Made by a program: the position numbers and the translations under genes. Under the pieces are notes generated by a model, which saw only the letters and a list, made by a program, of their open reading frames with translations, had not been told where the DNA came from and ran no database searches. From the NCBI RefSeq assembly GCF_000723885.1, contig NZ_CCDG010000021.1, positions 124,001-188,000 of the forward strand: DNA of 64,000 bases. Direction: 5' to 3'. Positions 33,830 through 43,900 of this stretch are shown piece by piece (position 1 is the first letter of the stretch; each line of letters opens with the position of its first letter). This stretch comes from Paenibacillus camerounensis (GTDB lineage: Bacteria; Bacillota; Bacilli; Paenibacillales; Paenibacillaceae).

Positions 33830-35725
33830 ATGGGAGAAGTGGCTGTAAAGAAACGTTCTGTAAGAGTAGTCTGGGAGAAAAACGGCGGGATCTTCATTGC
33901 TGCAGCCTGTCTGGTGCTGATTGCACTGGCCTGGCTGCTGGAGAGGCAGGGTATGCAGGCAGGGGCCATTACATTGTTCGTGCTGGCCTATGCAGTCGGC
34001 GGATACCGCAAGGCCTGGGAGGGTATGGAGACGTTAATTAAGGAGAAGGACCTTGATGTAGACCTTCTGATGGTCGTGGCCGCAATCGGAGCAGCTGCAA
34101 TCGGATATTGGCTGGATGGTGCTGTGCTTATCTTTATTTTTTGCCTGAGCGGAGCACTTGAGGAGTATTCAATGGAGAAGACGAATCAGGATATTGCGGC
34201 TATTCTGAAATACCGTCCAGAGACAGCCGTGTTGCTGAAGAACGGAACGGAAGTAACCGTTCAGGCCTCTCAGCTTATAACCGGAGATATCGTACGGGTC
34301 CGGCCGGGTGAGCGTATTCCGTGTGACGGTATTGTACTCGAAGGGGTATCTGCTGTTGACCAGTCAACCTTGACCGGAGAATCCGTCCCTGCCGATAAAA
34401 TGCCGGATGACGGTGTCTACGCAGGTTCGATCAACGGACAGGGTGCGCTGAAGCTTCGTGTTACACAAACGGCGGAAGATACGCTGTTATCAAGAATTAT
34501 ACATATGGTGCAGGAAGCCAAAAATGAGACCCCGCCGAGCCAGCTTTTTGTCGAACGGTTCGAAGGCATCTATGCGAAGACTGTAGTGGGGGCAGCGCTG
34601 CTGCTGATGGTTTTGCCGCCTTATCTGCTGCAATGGACATGGGAGGATACCATCTACCGGGCAATGATTTTTTTGGTGGTTGCTTCGCCTTGTGCACTGG
34701 TGTCATCCATTATGCCTGCTATTCTCTCGGGAATTTCCAATGCGGCGCGCAAAGGGGTTCTTTTTAAGGGAGGCATTCATCTAGAGGCTATGGCCGGTGT
34801 GCAGGCTGTTGTATTTGATAAAACCGGTACCCTTACAGAAGGCAAGCCTGTGATAACCGGCGTGTACCCGGCAGAAGGGATGACAGAAGCAGAGCTGCTG
34901 GGCCTGGCAGCTTCCCTGGAGCAGCTCTCCCGGCATCCGGTTGCCCGGGCGGTAGTTGAATACGCCGGAGCTAAGCAGATTGCGCTCGCGCCGGTTTCTG
35001 CAATGCAGGATGTGACCGGATTCGGCGTCAGCGGAATTGTGAACGGTGCCCTCTGTATGATCGGCAAACGAAGCCTGCTCCACACTCACAAGCAGGATGA
35101 ACGCAGCCAGGCGACAGCAGCACAGCTGGAGGCAGGCGGCAACACGGTGATTTACGTTGAAGCCGGGGGACAATTTGCCGGAATGCTTGCGGTTCAGGAT
35201 AGGGTCCGCAGCTATTCGGCAGAGGCGGTAAAGCAGCTTAAGGGTATGAACAAGAAGGTTATCATGCTCACCGGAGATGCCCGTCACACCGCTCAAGCCA
35301 TCGCCCGCCAGTGCGGAATTGATGAGGTCTATGCCGAAATGCTGCCGGACGGGAAGCTGGAGATGATTAAGGAGCTAACCGGGAAATACGGTAAGGTTGC
35401 CATGGTAGGTGACGGGGTCAACGATGGCCCGGCACTGGCAGCAGCTTCTGTCGGTATAGCCATGGGAGCTGCCGGAAGCGATGTCGCCCTGGAAACAGCC
35501 AATGTGGTGCTCATGAATGATGATATTACAAAAATTCCGTATGCAATCACGCTCGGCAGACGTACGAGCCGGGTGATCAGACAGAATATTACCTTTGCGC
35601 TGGCGGTCATTGTGATTCTGGTTGTCTCGAATTTTTGGGGCGGGCTGAATCTGCCGTCGGGGGTTGTAAGCCATGAAGGGAGCACACTGGCAGTTATTCT
35701 TAGCGGACTCCGTCTGCTGAGATAA
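33830..35725 (+). CDS. pfeT: PfeT/ZosA-like P1B-4 metal-transporting ATPase
   Basis: About 631 residues from ATG 33830 (AAGGAG upstream). There is no N-terminal heavy-metal-associated domain. The metal site motif is SPC (residues 286-288), the phosphorylated Asp is D330 in DKTGT, with TGES and MVGDGVNDGPAL also present. SPC without CPC marks the P1B-4 subgroup. The sequence closely resembles Bacillus YkvW/ZosA as I remember it, renamed PfeT for its role in Fe(II) export during iron overload or peroxide stress. Iron or zinc export is thus likely. The upstream dyads suggest metal- or redox-dependent control. Confidence 0.88.
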   Translation: MGEVAVKKRSVRVVWEKNGGIFIAAACLVLIALAWLLERQGMQAGAITLFVLAYAVGGYRKAWEGMETLIKEKDLDVDLLMVVAAIGAAAIGYWLDGAVLIFIFCLSGALEEYSMEKTNQDIAAILKYRPETAVLLKNGTEVTVQASQLITGDIVRVRPGERIPCDGIVLEGVSAVDQSTLTGESVPADKMPDDGVYAGSINGQGALKLRVTQTAEDTLLSRIIHMVQEAKNETPPSQLFVERFEGIYAKTVVGAALLLMVLPPYLLQWTWEDTIYRAMIFLVVASPCALVSSIMPAILSGISNAARKGVLFKGGIHLEAMAGVQAVVFDKTGTLTEGKPVITGVYPAEGMTEAELLGLAASLEQLSRHPVARAVVEYAGAKQIALAPVSAMQDVTGFGVSGIVNGALCMIGKRSLLHTHKQDERSQATAAQLEAGGNTVIYVEAGGQFAGMLAVQDRVRSYSAEAVKQLKGMNKKVIMLTGDARHTAQAIARQCGIDEVYAEMLPDGKLEMIKELTGKYGKVAMVGDGVNDGPALAAASVGIAMGAAGSDVALETANVVLMNDDITKIPYAITLGRRTSRVIRQNITFALAVIVILVVSNFWGGLNLPSGVVSHEGSTLAVILSGLRLLR

Positions 35726-35835
35726 AGCGGGGTGAATGGGGTAACCCTTCCATTAGATGGAATGCTCAATGTCATAGGAGCCGAGCCCCGGAATATGATA
35801 TTTTTAGGCAAATTTCATGCCAAGGGGGAAGACAA

Positions 35836-36180
35836 GTGATTACTCCGGATAATCTTGAAACGTATTATGTCAGAATAGGCAGGCTGAAGCAGCGTTATCT
35901 GCCGGAACGGTTTGAACAGGATCTGCCTGCGTTTGGCTCCCACCAGGAGGCGGCAGAATGGTTCCGCTCCCTTTTCAGCGGAGATTTTATCTTCGTGGAG
36001 GTTATGGAAGCGGCAGGCGCGGAGCAGTATTACCAGTATGATATTATACATGACCGGGAAATCTGGGAGCGCAGGCAAAGGGATATCCGTGAAAAAGGGG
36101 CCGCCAGCGGGCTTGGAATGCTGCTGTGCGCCCAGCGGGTTGATATCTATGAGGACGGCTCGGTGCATCTGGCAGTGTGA
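35836..36180 (+). CDS. hypothetical protein (114 aa)
   Basis: A 114-residue soluble protein from GTG 35836 with AAGGGG upstream. It begins MITPDNLETYYVRIGRLKQR; the middle has FIFVEVMEAAGAEQYYQYDI, and the end is VDIYEDGSVHLAV. No recognised domain; the strand-rich pattern could be a small alpha/beta fold. It lies 110 nt after the ATPase gene and could share its transcript. A 15-bp stem-loop without U tail follows. Confidence 0.65.
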   Translation: MITPDNLETYYVRIGRLKQRYLPERFEQDLPAFGSHQEAAEWFRSLFSGDFIFVEVMEAAGAEQYYQYDIIHDREIWERRQRDIREKGAASGLGMLLCAQRVDIYEDGSVHLAV

Positions 36181-36184
36181 ATAA

Positions 36185-36222
36185 CGGCCGTCTGGAACGA
36201 TTGTATCCGTTCCGGGCGGCCG
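36185..36222. terminator. 15-bp stem-loop after the 114-aa gene
   Basis: CGGCCGTCTGGAACG (36185-36199) pairs with CGTTCCGGGCGGCCG (36208-36222) with two G-U pairs and an 8-nt loop. There is no T run on either side, so termination strength is uncertain. It also marks where homology to the neighbouring ABC ATPase remnant stops. Confidence 0.55.
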
Positions 36223-36224
36223 AT

Positions 36225-36605
36225 TGCCGCAGATGGGCCGGAACACCGGCAATCCGCAGCATAAATTCCACATTCTCATAAGCGGTCATCATCGAAATGA
36301 GCGCAAAGGATTGAAACACTAGGCCCATTTCAGTCCGCCGGAGCTCATCACGCCGGCGTTCCGGGAGTTCCGTAATGTCGCGTCCGTCAAACAGAATGCT
36401 GCCTTTTGTCGGCTGATCCAGGGCACCAAGCAGATTGACCAGCGCGGTCTTGCCTGATTCGGATCTGCCCTTGAAGGCAATCAGCCTGCCTGCCTGCCGG
36501 CAGCGCCAGGTCGATGTCCCGCAGCACAGTGACTGCGCTGTTCCCGCTGCCGAAGGTACGGGAGATGCCGCTGGCACGGATAATGTCGCTAGCTGGCGTA
36601 TTCAC
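36225..36605 (-). pseudogene. remnant of an ABC transporter ATPase gene (LolD/MacB type)
   Basis: From GTG 36605 (AGGAGG upstream) the minus strand reads ASGISRTFGSGNSAVTVLRD then DLALPAGR. It then shifts frame at a GCCT repeat (36484-36498) and continues in another frame with FKGRSESGKTALVNLLGALD, EMGLVFQSFALISMMTAYEN and VEFMLRIAGVPA. Walker A has G-to-E and T-to-A changes relative to the usual GRSGSGKTTL. Everything after the Q-loop region, including signature and Walker B, is missing. It is frameshifted and truncated, so not functional. Confidence 0.8.
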
Positions 36606-37012
36606 CGTTACAAACCTCCTATCCATAATTGGTATAAGTTCTGACACTGCAGGCTGTCTGACATTATGTATTTGAAAACGCTGACAAAAACTCATCTATA
36701 ATTTACTACATATCCTGTAAATAACAATGCCTTAAATCGCTGCTTGTGGATCAACCGCACCGCTTCATCCCGCAATTGGTACTGACCCCTTCTGATTGAC
36801 TTTTAGCCTCATACTAACAACAACTCTCTCTTACTTCTTGAATGTGGTTATATCTGCAGCTACATATTCCTGCATAAAGACAAGTGCGGGATTTTATTGC
36901 AAAAGAGCGTGGAAATGCCTACCTTTCCCGTAGAATTGCCTCTTATTACCAGGCTGAAGGGGTCACTATAATGGGGGTGTACACCCACTATTTTTAGCTG
37001 AGGAGGAGTAAA
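36606..37012. other. 407-bp intergenic region before the GH87 gene
   Basis: No open frame with a ribosome site was found. The left part is AT-rich and adjoins the decayed ABC gene. The right end holds the GH87 promoter and a 12-bp palindrome (separate entry). The middle shows nothing I can support. Confidence 0.6.
36967..36986 (+). promoter_or_regulatory. -10 box and start-site palindrome of the GH87 gene
   Basis: TATAAT is at 36967-36972, with only a poor -35 (TATTAC, 36944-36949). Immediately downstream, at the expected start point, GGGTGTACACCC (36975-36986) is a perfect palindrome that could be an operator. AGGAGGAG then precedes ATG 37013. Confidence 0.6.
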
Positions 37013-40000
37013 ATGCGCAATAAGTATGTCATCTGGTCACTTGTAGCAGCGCTGCTGGTCTCAACCCTGTATCTGGCTGCCGGTTCGTTCGGCATCACCT
37101 ATGCCGCCGGCGGGCAGAATCTGACACCGGGTAAAGCAGTAACGGCAAGCGGCCACACGCAGGAGTATGCGCCAGATAATGTAAAAGACAGCAACCAGGG
37201 TACCTACTGGGAAAGTTCAAACAGCTCATTTCCGCAATGGATTCAGGTTGATCTCGGGACAAGTACAAGCATCGACCAGGTTGTGCTGAAGCTGCCGGCC
37301 GCTTGGGAATCCCGCACACAGACACTGACTGTTCAGGGCAGCTCAAATGGAACGGCTTATACTACACTTGCTGGCAGTGCTGCTTATGTCTTCAATCCCG
37401 CATCGGGCAATTCAGTATCCGTTAACTTCAGTGCTGCCGCTACCCGGTATGTCCGGATCACTGTAACGGCCAATACGGGCTGGCCTGCGGCACAGTTCTC
37501 AGAGGTTGAAATATATGCTGCTGCCGCTGCTACACCGTCCCCGACAACGGTTCCAACACCACTGCCGGCTACACCGACTCCTGTACCAACAGCTATGCCG
37601 ACAACAGCACCTACAACAACACCGGCATCATCCGCAACTCCTGTGCCTACTGTGACACCTTCCACACCTCCGGGCAGCAATATCGCTGCCGGCAAACCAG
37701 TCACTGCATCTTCTTCTACACAAAGCTATGCTGCCGCCAATGCTAATGATAATAATACTGCAACCTACTGGGAAGGCGGCGGAAATCCAAGCCATCTGGT
37801 TCTGGATCTGGGCGCTAATCACAATATTACATCTATCGTCCTTAAGCTGAATCCGGCTGTCGAATGGGGGACCCGGACCCAGACGATTCAAGTTCTCGGA
37901 CATAATCAGACCACAACAACGTTCAGTAATCTGGTATCTGCGCAGAGCTATACCTTTAATCCTGCCTCAGGGAATACAGTCACTATTCCGGTAACAGCCA
38001 CCGTTATGCGTCTGCAGCTTACCATTACGGCGAACAGCGGAGCACCGGCCGGACAGATTGCTGAATTTCAGGTGTTCGGTGTACCGGCTGCCAATCCGGA
38101 TCTGACCATCACCGGAATGTCATGGACACCGGGGTCACCGGATGAAGCAAGTGCGGTTACACTGAATGCCGTGGTGAAAAATGCCGGAACTGCCGCTTCC
38201 GCAGCAACGACCGTCAACTTTTACCTGAACAATGAGCTTGCCGGATCAGCCGCCGTCGGCATACTGGCTGCAGGCGCTTCATCCACCGTGTCTCTGAATG
38301 CCGGAAGCAAGCCTGCAGGCAGCTATTCAGTGAGTGCGAAGGCCGATGAAGACAATCTGGTAATAGAGCAGAATGAAGCCAATAACAGCTATAGCCATAC
38401 AACAGCCCTCGCTGTTAATCCTGTCTCGAGTTCCGATCTGGCCGTTACGGCCGCCTGGACTCCCGGTATGCCGTCAGCAGGCAGCAGTGTGGCTTTCTCC
38501 GTCAACATCAAAAATCAGGGGACTGTTGCTTCTGCAGGCGGAGCCCATCCGGTAACGCTTGTCCTTAAAAATGCCGCCGGAGCAACGCTTCAGACCTTTA
38601 ACACCTCGTACAACGGTGTCATTGCTGCGGGAGCATCAGTTAATGCAGCTATCCCGGGCTCTTGGACTGCTGTTAACGGAAATTATACCGTCAGTACATC
38701 AATAGCAGCAGACGGAAACGAGGTGCCTGCGAAGCAGACCAATAATACAAGCTCGGTTAATCTGGTTGTCTATGCCCAGCGTGGAGCCAGCGTACCCTAT
38801 AGCAGGTACGATACGGAGGACGCGGTCAAAGGCGGTGCTGCCGCACTGCGGACAGCTCCAACGTTCGATCAGTCCCTGACTGCCTCGGAAGCCTCGGGCC
38901 AGCAGTATATTGCTCTTCCTTCCAATGGCTCCTATGCCGAATGGACTGTCAGATCCGGCCAGGGTGGAGCAGGTGTAACCATGCGCTTCACCATGCCGGA
39001 TTCCTCCGACGGAATGGGTCTCAGCGGCTCGCTCGATGTCTATGTCAATGGGACGAAGGCAAAGACAGTTGCCTTAACCTCTTACTTCAACTGGCAGTAT
39101 TTCTCGGGTGATATGCCGTCTGATTCTCCGGGCGGAGGGCGTCCGCTGTTCCGCTTCGATGAGGTACACTTCAAGCTGGACACTGCGCTCAAGGCCGGAG
39201 ATACCATCCGTATCCAGAAAACAAACGGGGATGCCTACGAATACGGTGTAGATTTCCTGGAGATTGAACCGGTGCCTGCTGTTATCGCGCGTCCGGCAGG
39301 TGCAGTGTCCGTTACCGATCACGGGGCAATAGCAAACGACGGCAAAGATGATCTCGCTGCCTTCAAAGCTGCGGTCACTGCAGCTGTTGCTGCTAACAAA
39401 ACACTATATATTCCCGAGGGAACCTTTCATTTAGGCGGCATGTGGGAGATCGGCTCGGTCAGCAGCAAAATCAGCAATATCACCATAACCGGCGCCGGCT
39501 TATGGCATACCAATATCCAGTTCACGAATCCGAATGCGGCTGGCGGAGGCATCTCACTGCGTGTCACCGGAAAGCTGGATTTCAGTAATGTCTATATGAA
39601 CTCGAACCTGCGCTCGCGTTACGGCCAGAATGCCATTTACAAAGGCTTAATGGACAATTTCGGCACTAATTCGGTCATCCATGATGTGTGGGTGGAGCAT
39701 TTTGAATGCGGGATGTGGGTAGGCGATTATGCGCACACACCGGCGATTTATGCAACCGGACTTGTTGTGGAGAACAGCAGGATCCGCAACAATCTGGCCG
39801 ACGGCATCAATTTTGCGCAGGGAACCAGTAATTCCACCGTGCGCAACAGCAGCATCCGCAATAACGGGGACGACGGGCTCGCCGTATGGACCAGCAACAC
39901 GAACGGAGCACCGGCCGGAGTAAATAATACGTTCTCCTACAATACGATCGAGAATAACTGGCGCGCTGCAGCAATTGCCTTCTTTGGCGGAAGCGGACAC

Positions 40001-40486
40001 AAAGCGGATCACAACTACATTATTGATACAGTAGGGGGTTCCGGCATCCGGATGAATACCGTGTTCCCGGGCTACCATTTCCAGAATAATACGGGCATTG
40101 TATTCTCGGATACAACGATCATCACCAGCGGTACCAGCCAGGATCTCTACAACGGGGAGAGAGGGGCTATCGACCTTGAAGCCTCCAATGATGCCATCAA
40201 AAATGTGACCTTCAGCAATATAGATATCATCAACACTCAGCGTGATGCAATCCAGTTCGGTTATGGAGGCGGATTCGAGAATATTGTATTTAATAACATT
40301 AACATTAACGGAACGGGACTTGACGGTATCACAACATCTCGTTTCTCCGGACCGCACAAGGGGGCTGCCATCTATACGTATACAGGGAACGGAGCGGCAG
40401 CGTTCAATAATCTCATTACAAGCAATATTGCCTATCCGGATTTGAACTACATCCAGTCCGGTTTTAATCTGACTATTAACAATTAA
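37013..40486 (+). CDS. secreted GH87 alpha-1,3-glucanase / mycodextranase, multidomain
   Basis: An 1157-residue secreted enzyme. Order: signal peptide (to about residue 32), F5/8-type discoidin domain (about 35-170), a Thr/Pro linker, a second discoidin domain (about 225-360), two CARDB-type domains (about 365-590), then a GH87 module ending in a parallel beta-helix. The catalytic pattern is D930 in NNLADGINF and D953/D954 in NNGDDGLAVW. The 23- and 24-residue spacing equals that of the catalytic Asp trio known for GH87 alpha-1,3-glucanases. It should cut alpha-1,3-glucan (mutan, fungal wall) or nigeran. It lies beside a secreted amylase. Confidence 0.9.
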   Translation: MRNKYVIWSLVAALLVSTLYLAAGSFGITYAAGGQNLTPGKAVTASGHTQEYAPDNVKDSNQGTYWESSNSSFPQWIQVDLGTSTSIDQVVLKLPAAWESRTQTLTVQGSSNGTAYTTLAGSAAYVFNPASGNSVSVNFSAAATRYVRITVTANTGWPAAQFSEVEIYAAAAATPSPTTVPTPLPATPTPVPTAMPTTAPTTTPASSATPVPTVTPSTPPGSNIAAGKPVTASSSTQSYAAANANDNNTATYWEGGGNPSHLVLDLGANHNITSIVLKLNPAVEWGTRTQTIQVLGHNQTTTTFSNLVSAQSYTFNPASGNTVTIPVTATVMRLQLTITANSGAPAGQIAEFQVFGVPAANPDLTITGMSWTPGSPDEASAVTLNAVVKNAGTAASAATTVNFYLNNELAGSAAVGILAAGASSTVSLNAGSKPAGSYSVSAKADEDNLVIEQNEANNSYSHTTALAVNPVSSSDLAVTAAWTPGMPSAGSSVAFSVNIKNQGTVASAGGAHPVTLVLKNAAGATLQTFNTSYNGVIAAGASVNAAIPGSWTAVNGNYTVSTSIAADGNEVPAKQTNNTSSVNLVVYAQRGASVPYSRYDTEDAVKGGAAALRTAPTFDQSLTASEASGQQYIALPSNGSYAEWTVRSGQGGAGVTMRFTMPDSSDGMGLSGSLDVYVNGTKAKTVALTSYFNWQYFSGDMPSDSPGGGRPLFRFDEVHFKLDTALKAGDTIRIQKTNGDAYEYGVDFLEIEPVPAVIARPAGAVSVTDHGAIANDGKDDLAAFKAAVTAAVAANKTLYIPEGTFHLGGMWEIGSVSSKISNITITGAGLWHTNIQFTNPNAAGGGISLRVTGKLDFSNVYMNSNLRSRYGQNAIYKGLMDNFGTNSVIHDVWVEHFECGMWVGDYAHTPAIYATGLVVENSRIRNNLADGINFAQGTSNSTVRNSSIRNNGDDGLAVWTSNTNGAPAGVNNTFSYNTIENNWRAAAIAFFGGSGHKADHNYIIDTVGGSGIRMNTVFPGYHFQNNTGIVFSDTTIITSGTSQDLYNGERGAIDLEASNDAIKNVTFSNIDIINTQRDAIQFGYGGGFENIVFNNININGTGLDGITTSRFSGPHKGAAIYTYTGNGAAAFNNLITSNIAYPDLNYIQSGFNLTINN

Positions 40487-40510
40487 TAGTTGTGCCTGGC
40501 AGCAGGGAGG

Positions 40511-40537
40511 GAGAGGGTTTTTGAACCCTCTCTTTTT
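40511..40537 (+). terminator. rho-independent terminator after GH87 gene
   Basis: GAGAGGGTT (40511-40519) pairs with AACCCTCTC (40524-40532) around a TTTG loop, then TTTTT. Confidence 0.9.
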
Positions 40538-40612
40538 CCTGTACATTTAATTAACGATGTTAATAATTAATAGAGTGAATCATAATATTCCTTCCGGCAG
40601 CAGATTTCTTAG

Positions 40613-40649
40613 CTAATAACAGGAAACCGGTTTCTGAGTGTGTTATTAG
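40613..40649 (+). repeat. nested inverted repeats upstream of amylase
   Basis: CTAATAACA (40613-40621) pairs with TGTTATTAG (40641-40649), enclosing the perfect palindrome GAAACCGGTTTC (40623-40634). TGAGTATTACTCA lies just downstream. It may be an operator or part of a folded RNA. Confidence 0.55.
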
Positions 40650-40761
40650 TAGTATACGTGAGTATTACTCAGGTATCACTATGAATTTCAGCTCAAAAGA
40701 TCCATTGACTGCGCTCGCTCCCGGATACTATAATCAGAATCAGGAAAAATTCATTGGAGCA

Positions 40762-40786
40762 AAAGCGGCATCAGCCGCTTTATTTT
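40762..40786 (+). terminator. terminator-like hairpin within amylase upstream region
   Basis: AAAGCGGC (40762-40769), loop ATCA, GCCGCTTT (40774-40781), then ATTTTA. It lies about 195 nt before the amylase start with no gene ahead of it, so it may end a leader transcript or a small RNA. Confidence 0.6.
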
Positions 40787-40909
40787 ACTCTAATTTTGCA
40801 AACGCATACAATGGAGCTTTTCCGTCAATCCGCGGGGGTGATGGATGGTGTAGTGTAGTGCAGTGCAGGTAGCTTTAGCCGATTGCCGGGTAATCTCGTA
40901 CTCTTATTT

Positions 40910-40925
40910 TTGCAAACGTTTGCGC
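40910..40925 (+). promoter_or_regulatory. cre / MalR-type operator of the amylase gene
   Basis: GCAAACGTTTGC (40912-40923) is a perfect 12-bp palindrome with a central CG. It matches the CcpA cre consensus except for one end base and is also the core of maltose-repressor (MalR, LacI family) operators in Gram-positive bacteria. Its place about 50 nt before an amylase start supports sugar-dependent control. Confidence 0.7.
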
Positions 40926-40975
40926 ATGAAAGAGGTTAGCTCTGTTTTTAACCATTTGAGCAGGAGGTAGTCTAT

Positions 40976-43900
40976 TTGGTACAACATAAAACGAGGCGTT
41001 TTCTTTCCTGGCTGGTCATTTTTGCACTCTGCTTCAGCTTGTTCGGTCCATCCGGCGGAGCTTCCGCCAGCAATACCAATTATACCGTTACTTACACCAA
41101 CAGTACCGCAACAGCTGTAACGCTGCACTGGACAACGAATAACTGGTCGAGCATAACAGATACTGCGATGTCTAAAAGCGGAACAACCTTCACGGCCAAC
41201 CTATCCGTTGCCGAAGGAGCTACCCTGACGTATTGCTATCACATCACCGCTCCAACCGACAGCTGGGACAGTAACGGCGGCAAAAACTGGACCGTAACGA
41301 TCCCCTCTGCCGGCAGATATGAAGCGGAGAATGCAGCATTAACTGGCGGGGCAAAAGTAAACACCAACCATACCGGCTACTCGGGAGCGGGCTTTGTGGA
41401 CGGGTATACGGCCAGCGGGGCAGCTACAGCTTTTACAGTGCAGGCTTCTGCCGCAGGCACCTACAACACAACCTTGCGATATGCGAACGCGACAGGCAGC
41501 AGCAAGACGGTATCCGTATATGTGAACGGGACCCGAATCAAGCAATCTACCTTCGCGAGTCTGAGCAGCTGGGATTCCTGGGCTGACCAGACAGAGTCCC
41601 TTAATCTGCAGGCAGGCAGCAACACCATCACCTACAAATACGATCCGGCGGACAGCGGAAATATTAATATTGATTATGTAACGGTGCTGCCGGGAACAAC
41701 ACCAACACCAACGGCAACTCCGGTGCCGACAGCCCAGCCTACAGCAACGCCGTCTGCTACTCCTTCACCAACTCCAGTGGTTACACCATCACCAACGCCT
41801 GTACCCACAGCAACTCCCACACCTACGAATACACCAACAGCAACTCCTACACCAAGCCCTACAGTCAGCCCGACACCTGCAGCAGGCATTACAGTCCATG
41901 TGAAAAAGCCGTCCGGCTGGAATTCGGCCATGCGCATCCATTACTGGAACCTGAGTCCGGCATCGGTACCCGTCAGCGGAGCCTGGCCCGGCATTCTGAT
42001 GAATTCTGACGGGAACGACTGGTACAGCTATACCATTCCCGGTGCAGCGAGCACGAGCCTGATTTTCAATGACAGCAGCGGGAAACAGACAGGCGATTTA
42101 ACCCGCAATGTAAAAGAAAGCTGGTACTATACAGACAACGTCTGGTATACCGCGAATCCGGAGGCGCTGAAGACACCGGTTATCACGGTCTCACCGGCTC
42201 CAAAAACATACGATTCTGCACAAACGGTTGCACTTGCCAGCAGCAATACCGGCGACAAAATCTACTATACAACCAACGGCTCCACACCAACCGCCGCATC
42301 GGCACTGTACACTGCGCCAATCCAGGTCTCGTCCTCAATGACGATCAAAGCGTTTGGCGTTAATGCGGACGGCGTAGCAGGCAGTGTGTCTTCCTTTGCC
42401 TATGTGATTGATCTGAATGCCGATCTGCAGCCGCCGGTGATTACGCCCAATCTGCCGGTAGGACAGAACGCTACAGCGGTCAATGTCTCTTTTAACATCA
42501 AAGACAACAAAGCCGCCGCCGTAACCGCCTACTATACAGAGGATGGCACAGAGCCTACTACCAGCTCCAAAGTATACTTAACAGGTAATGTGCTTGCCGG
42601 GCTGACCGGCCCGCAAATCCTGATCGCCAAGACGACAACCCTGAAATTTCTCGTTATTGACGCCGCCGGTAACCGGACGGCCCAAAGCTTCGTCTACAGC
42701 ATCGGCAGCAAGGGGGATTTCCGCGAGGATTCGATATACTTTGTCATCACTTCACGATTCTATGACGGCGATACCAGCAACAATGCCCATTCCTGGGACG
42801 ATGCCAAGGCCGGCAACCCGGATTCCGATCCGGCGTGGAGAGGCGATTTCAAGGGCCTGATCCAAAAGCTTGATTACATCAAAGCGCTCGGCTTCAGCGC
42901 CATCTGGATTACACCTGTCGTGCAGAATGCCAGCGGGTATGATTATCACGGCTATCACGCAATTAATTTTGCCAAAATCGACCCGAGATACGAGTCCGCA
43001 GGCGCCTCCTACCAGGAGCTGATCAACGCCGCCCATGCCAAGGGCATTAGGGTTATCCAGGATATCGTCGTCAATCATACCGGCAACTTCGGCGAGGAGA
43101 ACCTGTTCCCGATGTTCAAGAAGGATGAGACCCAGCCGGATACGATCGCGAATCTGCTCAAAATAACCGACAAGCTGCCCGCTAATTACGATTCCATGAC
43201 ACCGGATCAGCAGTATCAGGCCAGACTGGCCCTGATGAAGACTGCCGAGACCAACAACAATATCTATCACACCGAAAAAAGCCTCTCCTGGGAGTCGTAC
43301 ACCGTCCAAACGGGACAGATCGCCGGGGATTGCGTGGATCTCAATACGGAGAATCCCGTGGTCAACCAGTATCTGATCGACAGCTACAACCAGTATATCG
43401 ATATGGGCGTTGACGCTTTCCGGGTGGATACGGTGAAGCATGTCAGCCGGTATATTTTTAATAAGTACTTTGTTCCGGCATGGAAGGAAAGAGGCGGCTC
43501 GAACTTCTTCATCTTCGGCGAGGTCGCTACCCGCTACAGAGATGTCTGGAACAGCGGCATTCCGGCGATTTCTACACCGTTCTATACGTGGAAGTCGGCA
43601 AAATCCTACCCTGGCGATGGTCAAAATGACTACGCTTCCAACAAACTGTCCGTCGAGCAGGAATGGGCGGATAATTCCACAACTGCGGGTCAGCCGACAT
43701 CGAACAATGCTTTTCTGATCGGCAACACTTATCATGCTCCGGACTATTCGATGAAATCAGGCATGGATGTGATCGACTTCCCGATGCACTGGGCGTTCAA
43801 AACAGCGCAGGAAGCGTTCAGCATGCGCAGCGGTGACCAGTTCTATAATGATGCTACCTGGAACGTGACCTATATTGATTCACACGACTATGCCCCTGAC

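Larger units (their letters stand above)
40538..40975. other. 438-bp structured intergenic region before the amylase gene
   Basis: This spacer holds nested inverted repeats (40613-40649), a terminator-like hairpin (40762-40785), a GTGTA/GTGCA mini-repeat near 40845-40868, and a cre/MalR-like palindrome (40912-40923). A 63-codon frame at 40681-40872 has no ribosome site and contains the hairpin, so it is not called a gene. Together the features suggest a long regulated leader or a small RNA. Confidence 0.55.

Noticed and set aside
37530..37680. Repeated ACA/CCG-rich pattern in the GH87 and amylase genes, at first sight like a tandem array
   Set aside because: It encodes Thr/Pro linkers in frame; there are no regular spacers, so it is not a CRISPR or a mobile repeat.
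39647..40546. 299-codon minus-strand frame opposite the GH87 domain
   Set aside because: Shadow of the beta-helix coding region; it also crosses the GH87 terminator.
40681..40872. 63-codon plus-strand frame before the amylase
   Set aside because: No ribosome site, no family likeness, and it contains a terminator-like hairpin.
42752..43735. 327-codon minus-strand frame opposite the amylase
   Set aside because: Antisense shadow of the GH13 catalytic domain, with no start signals.
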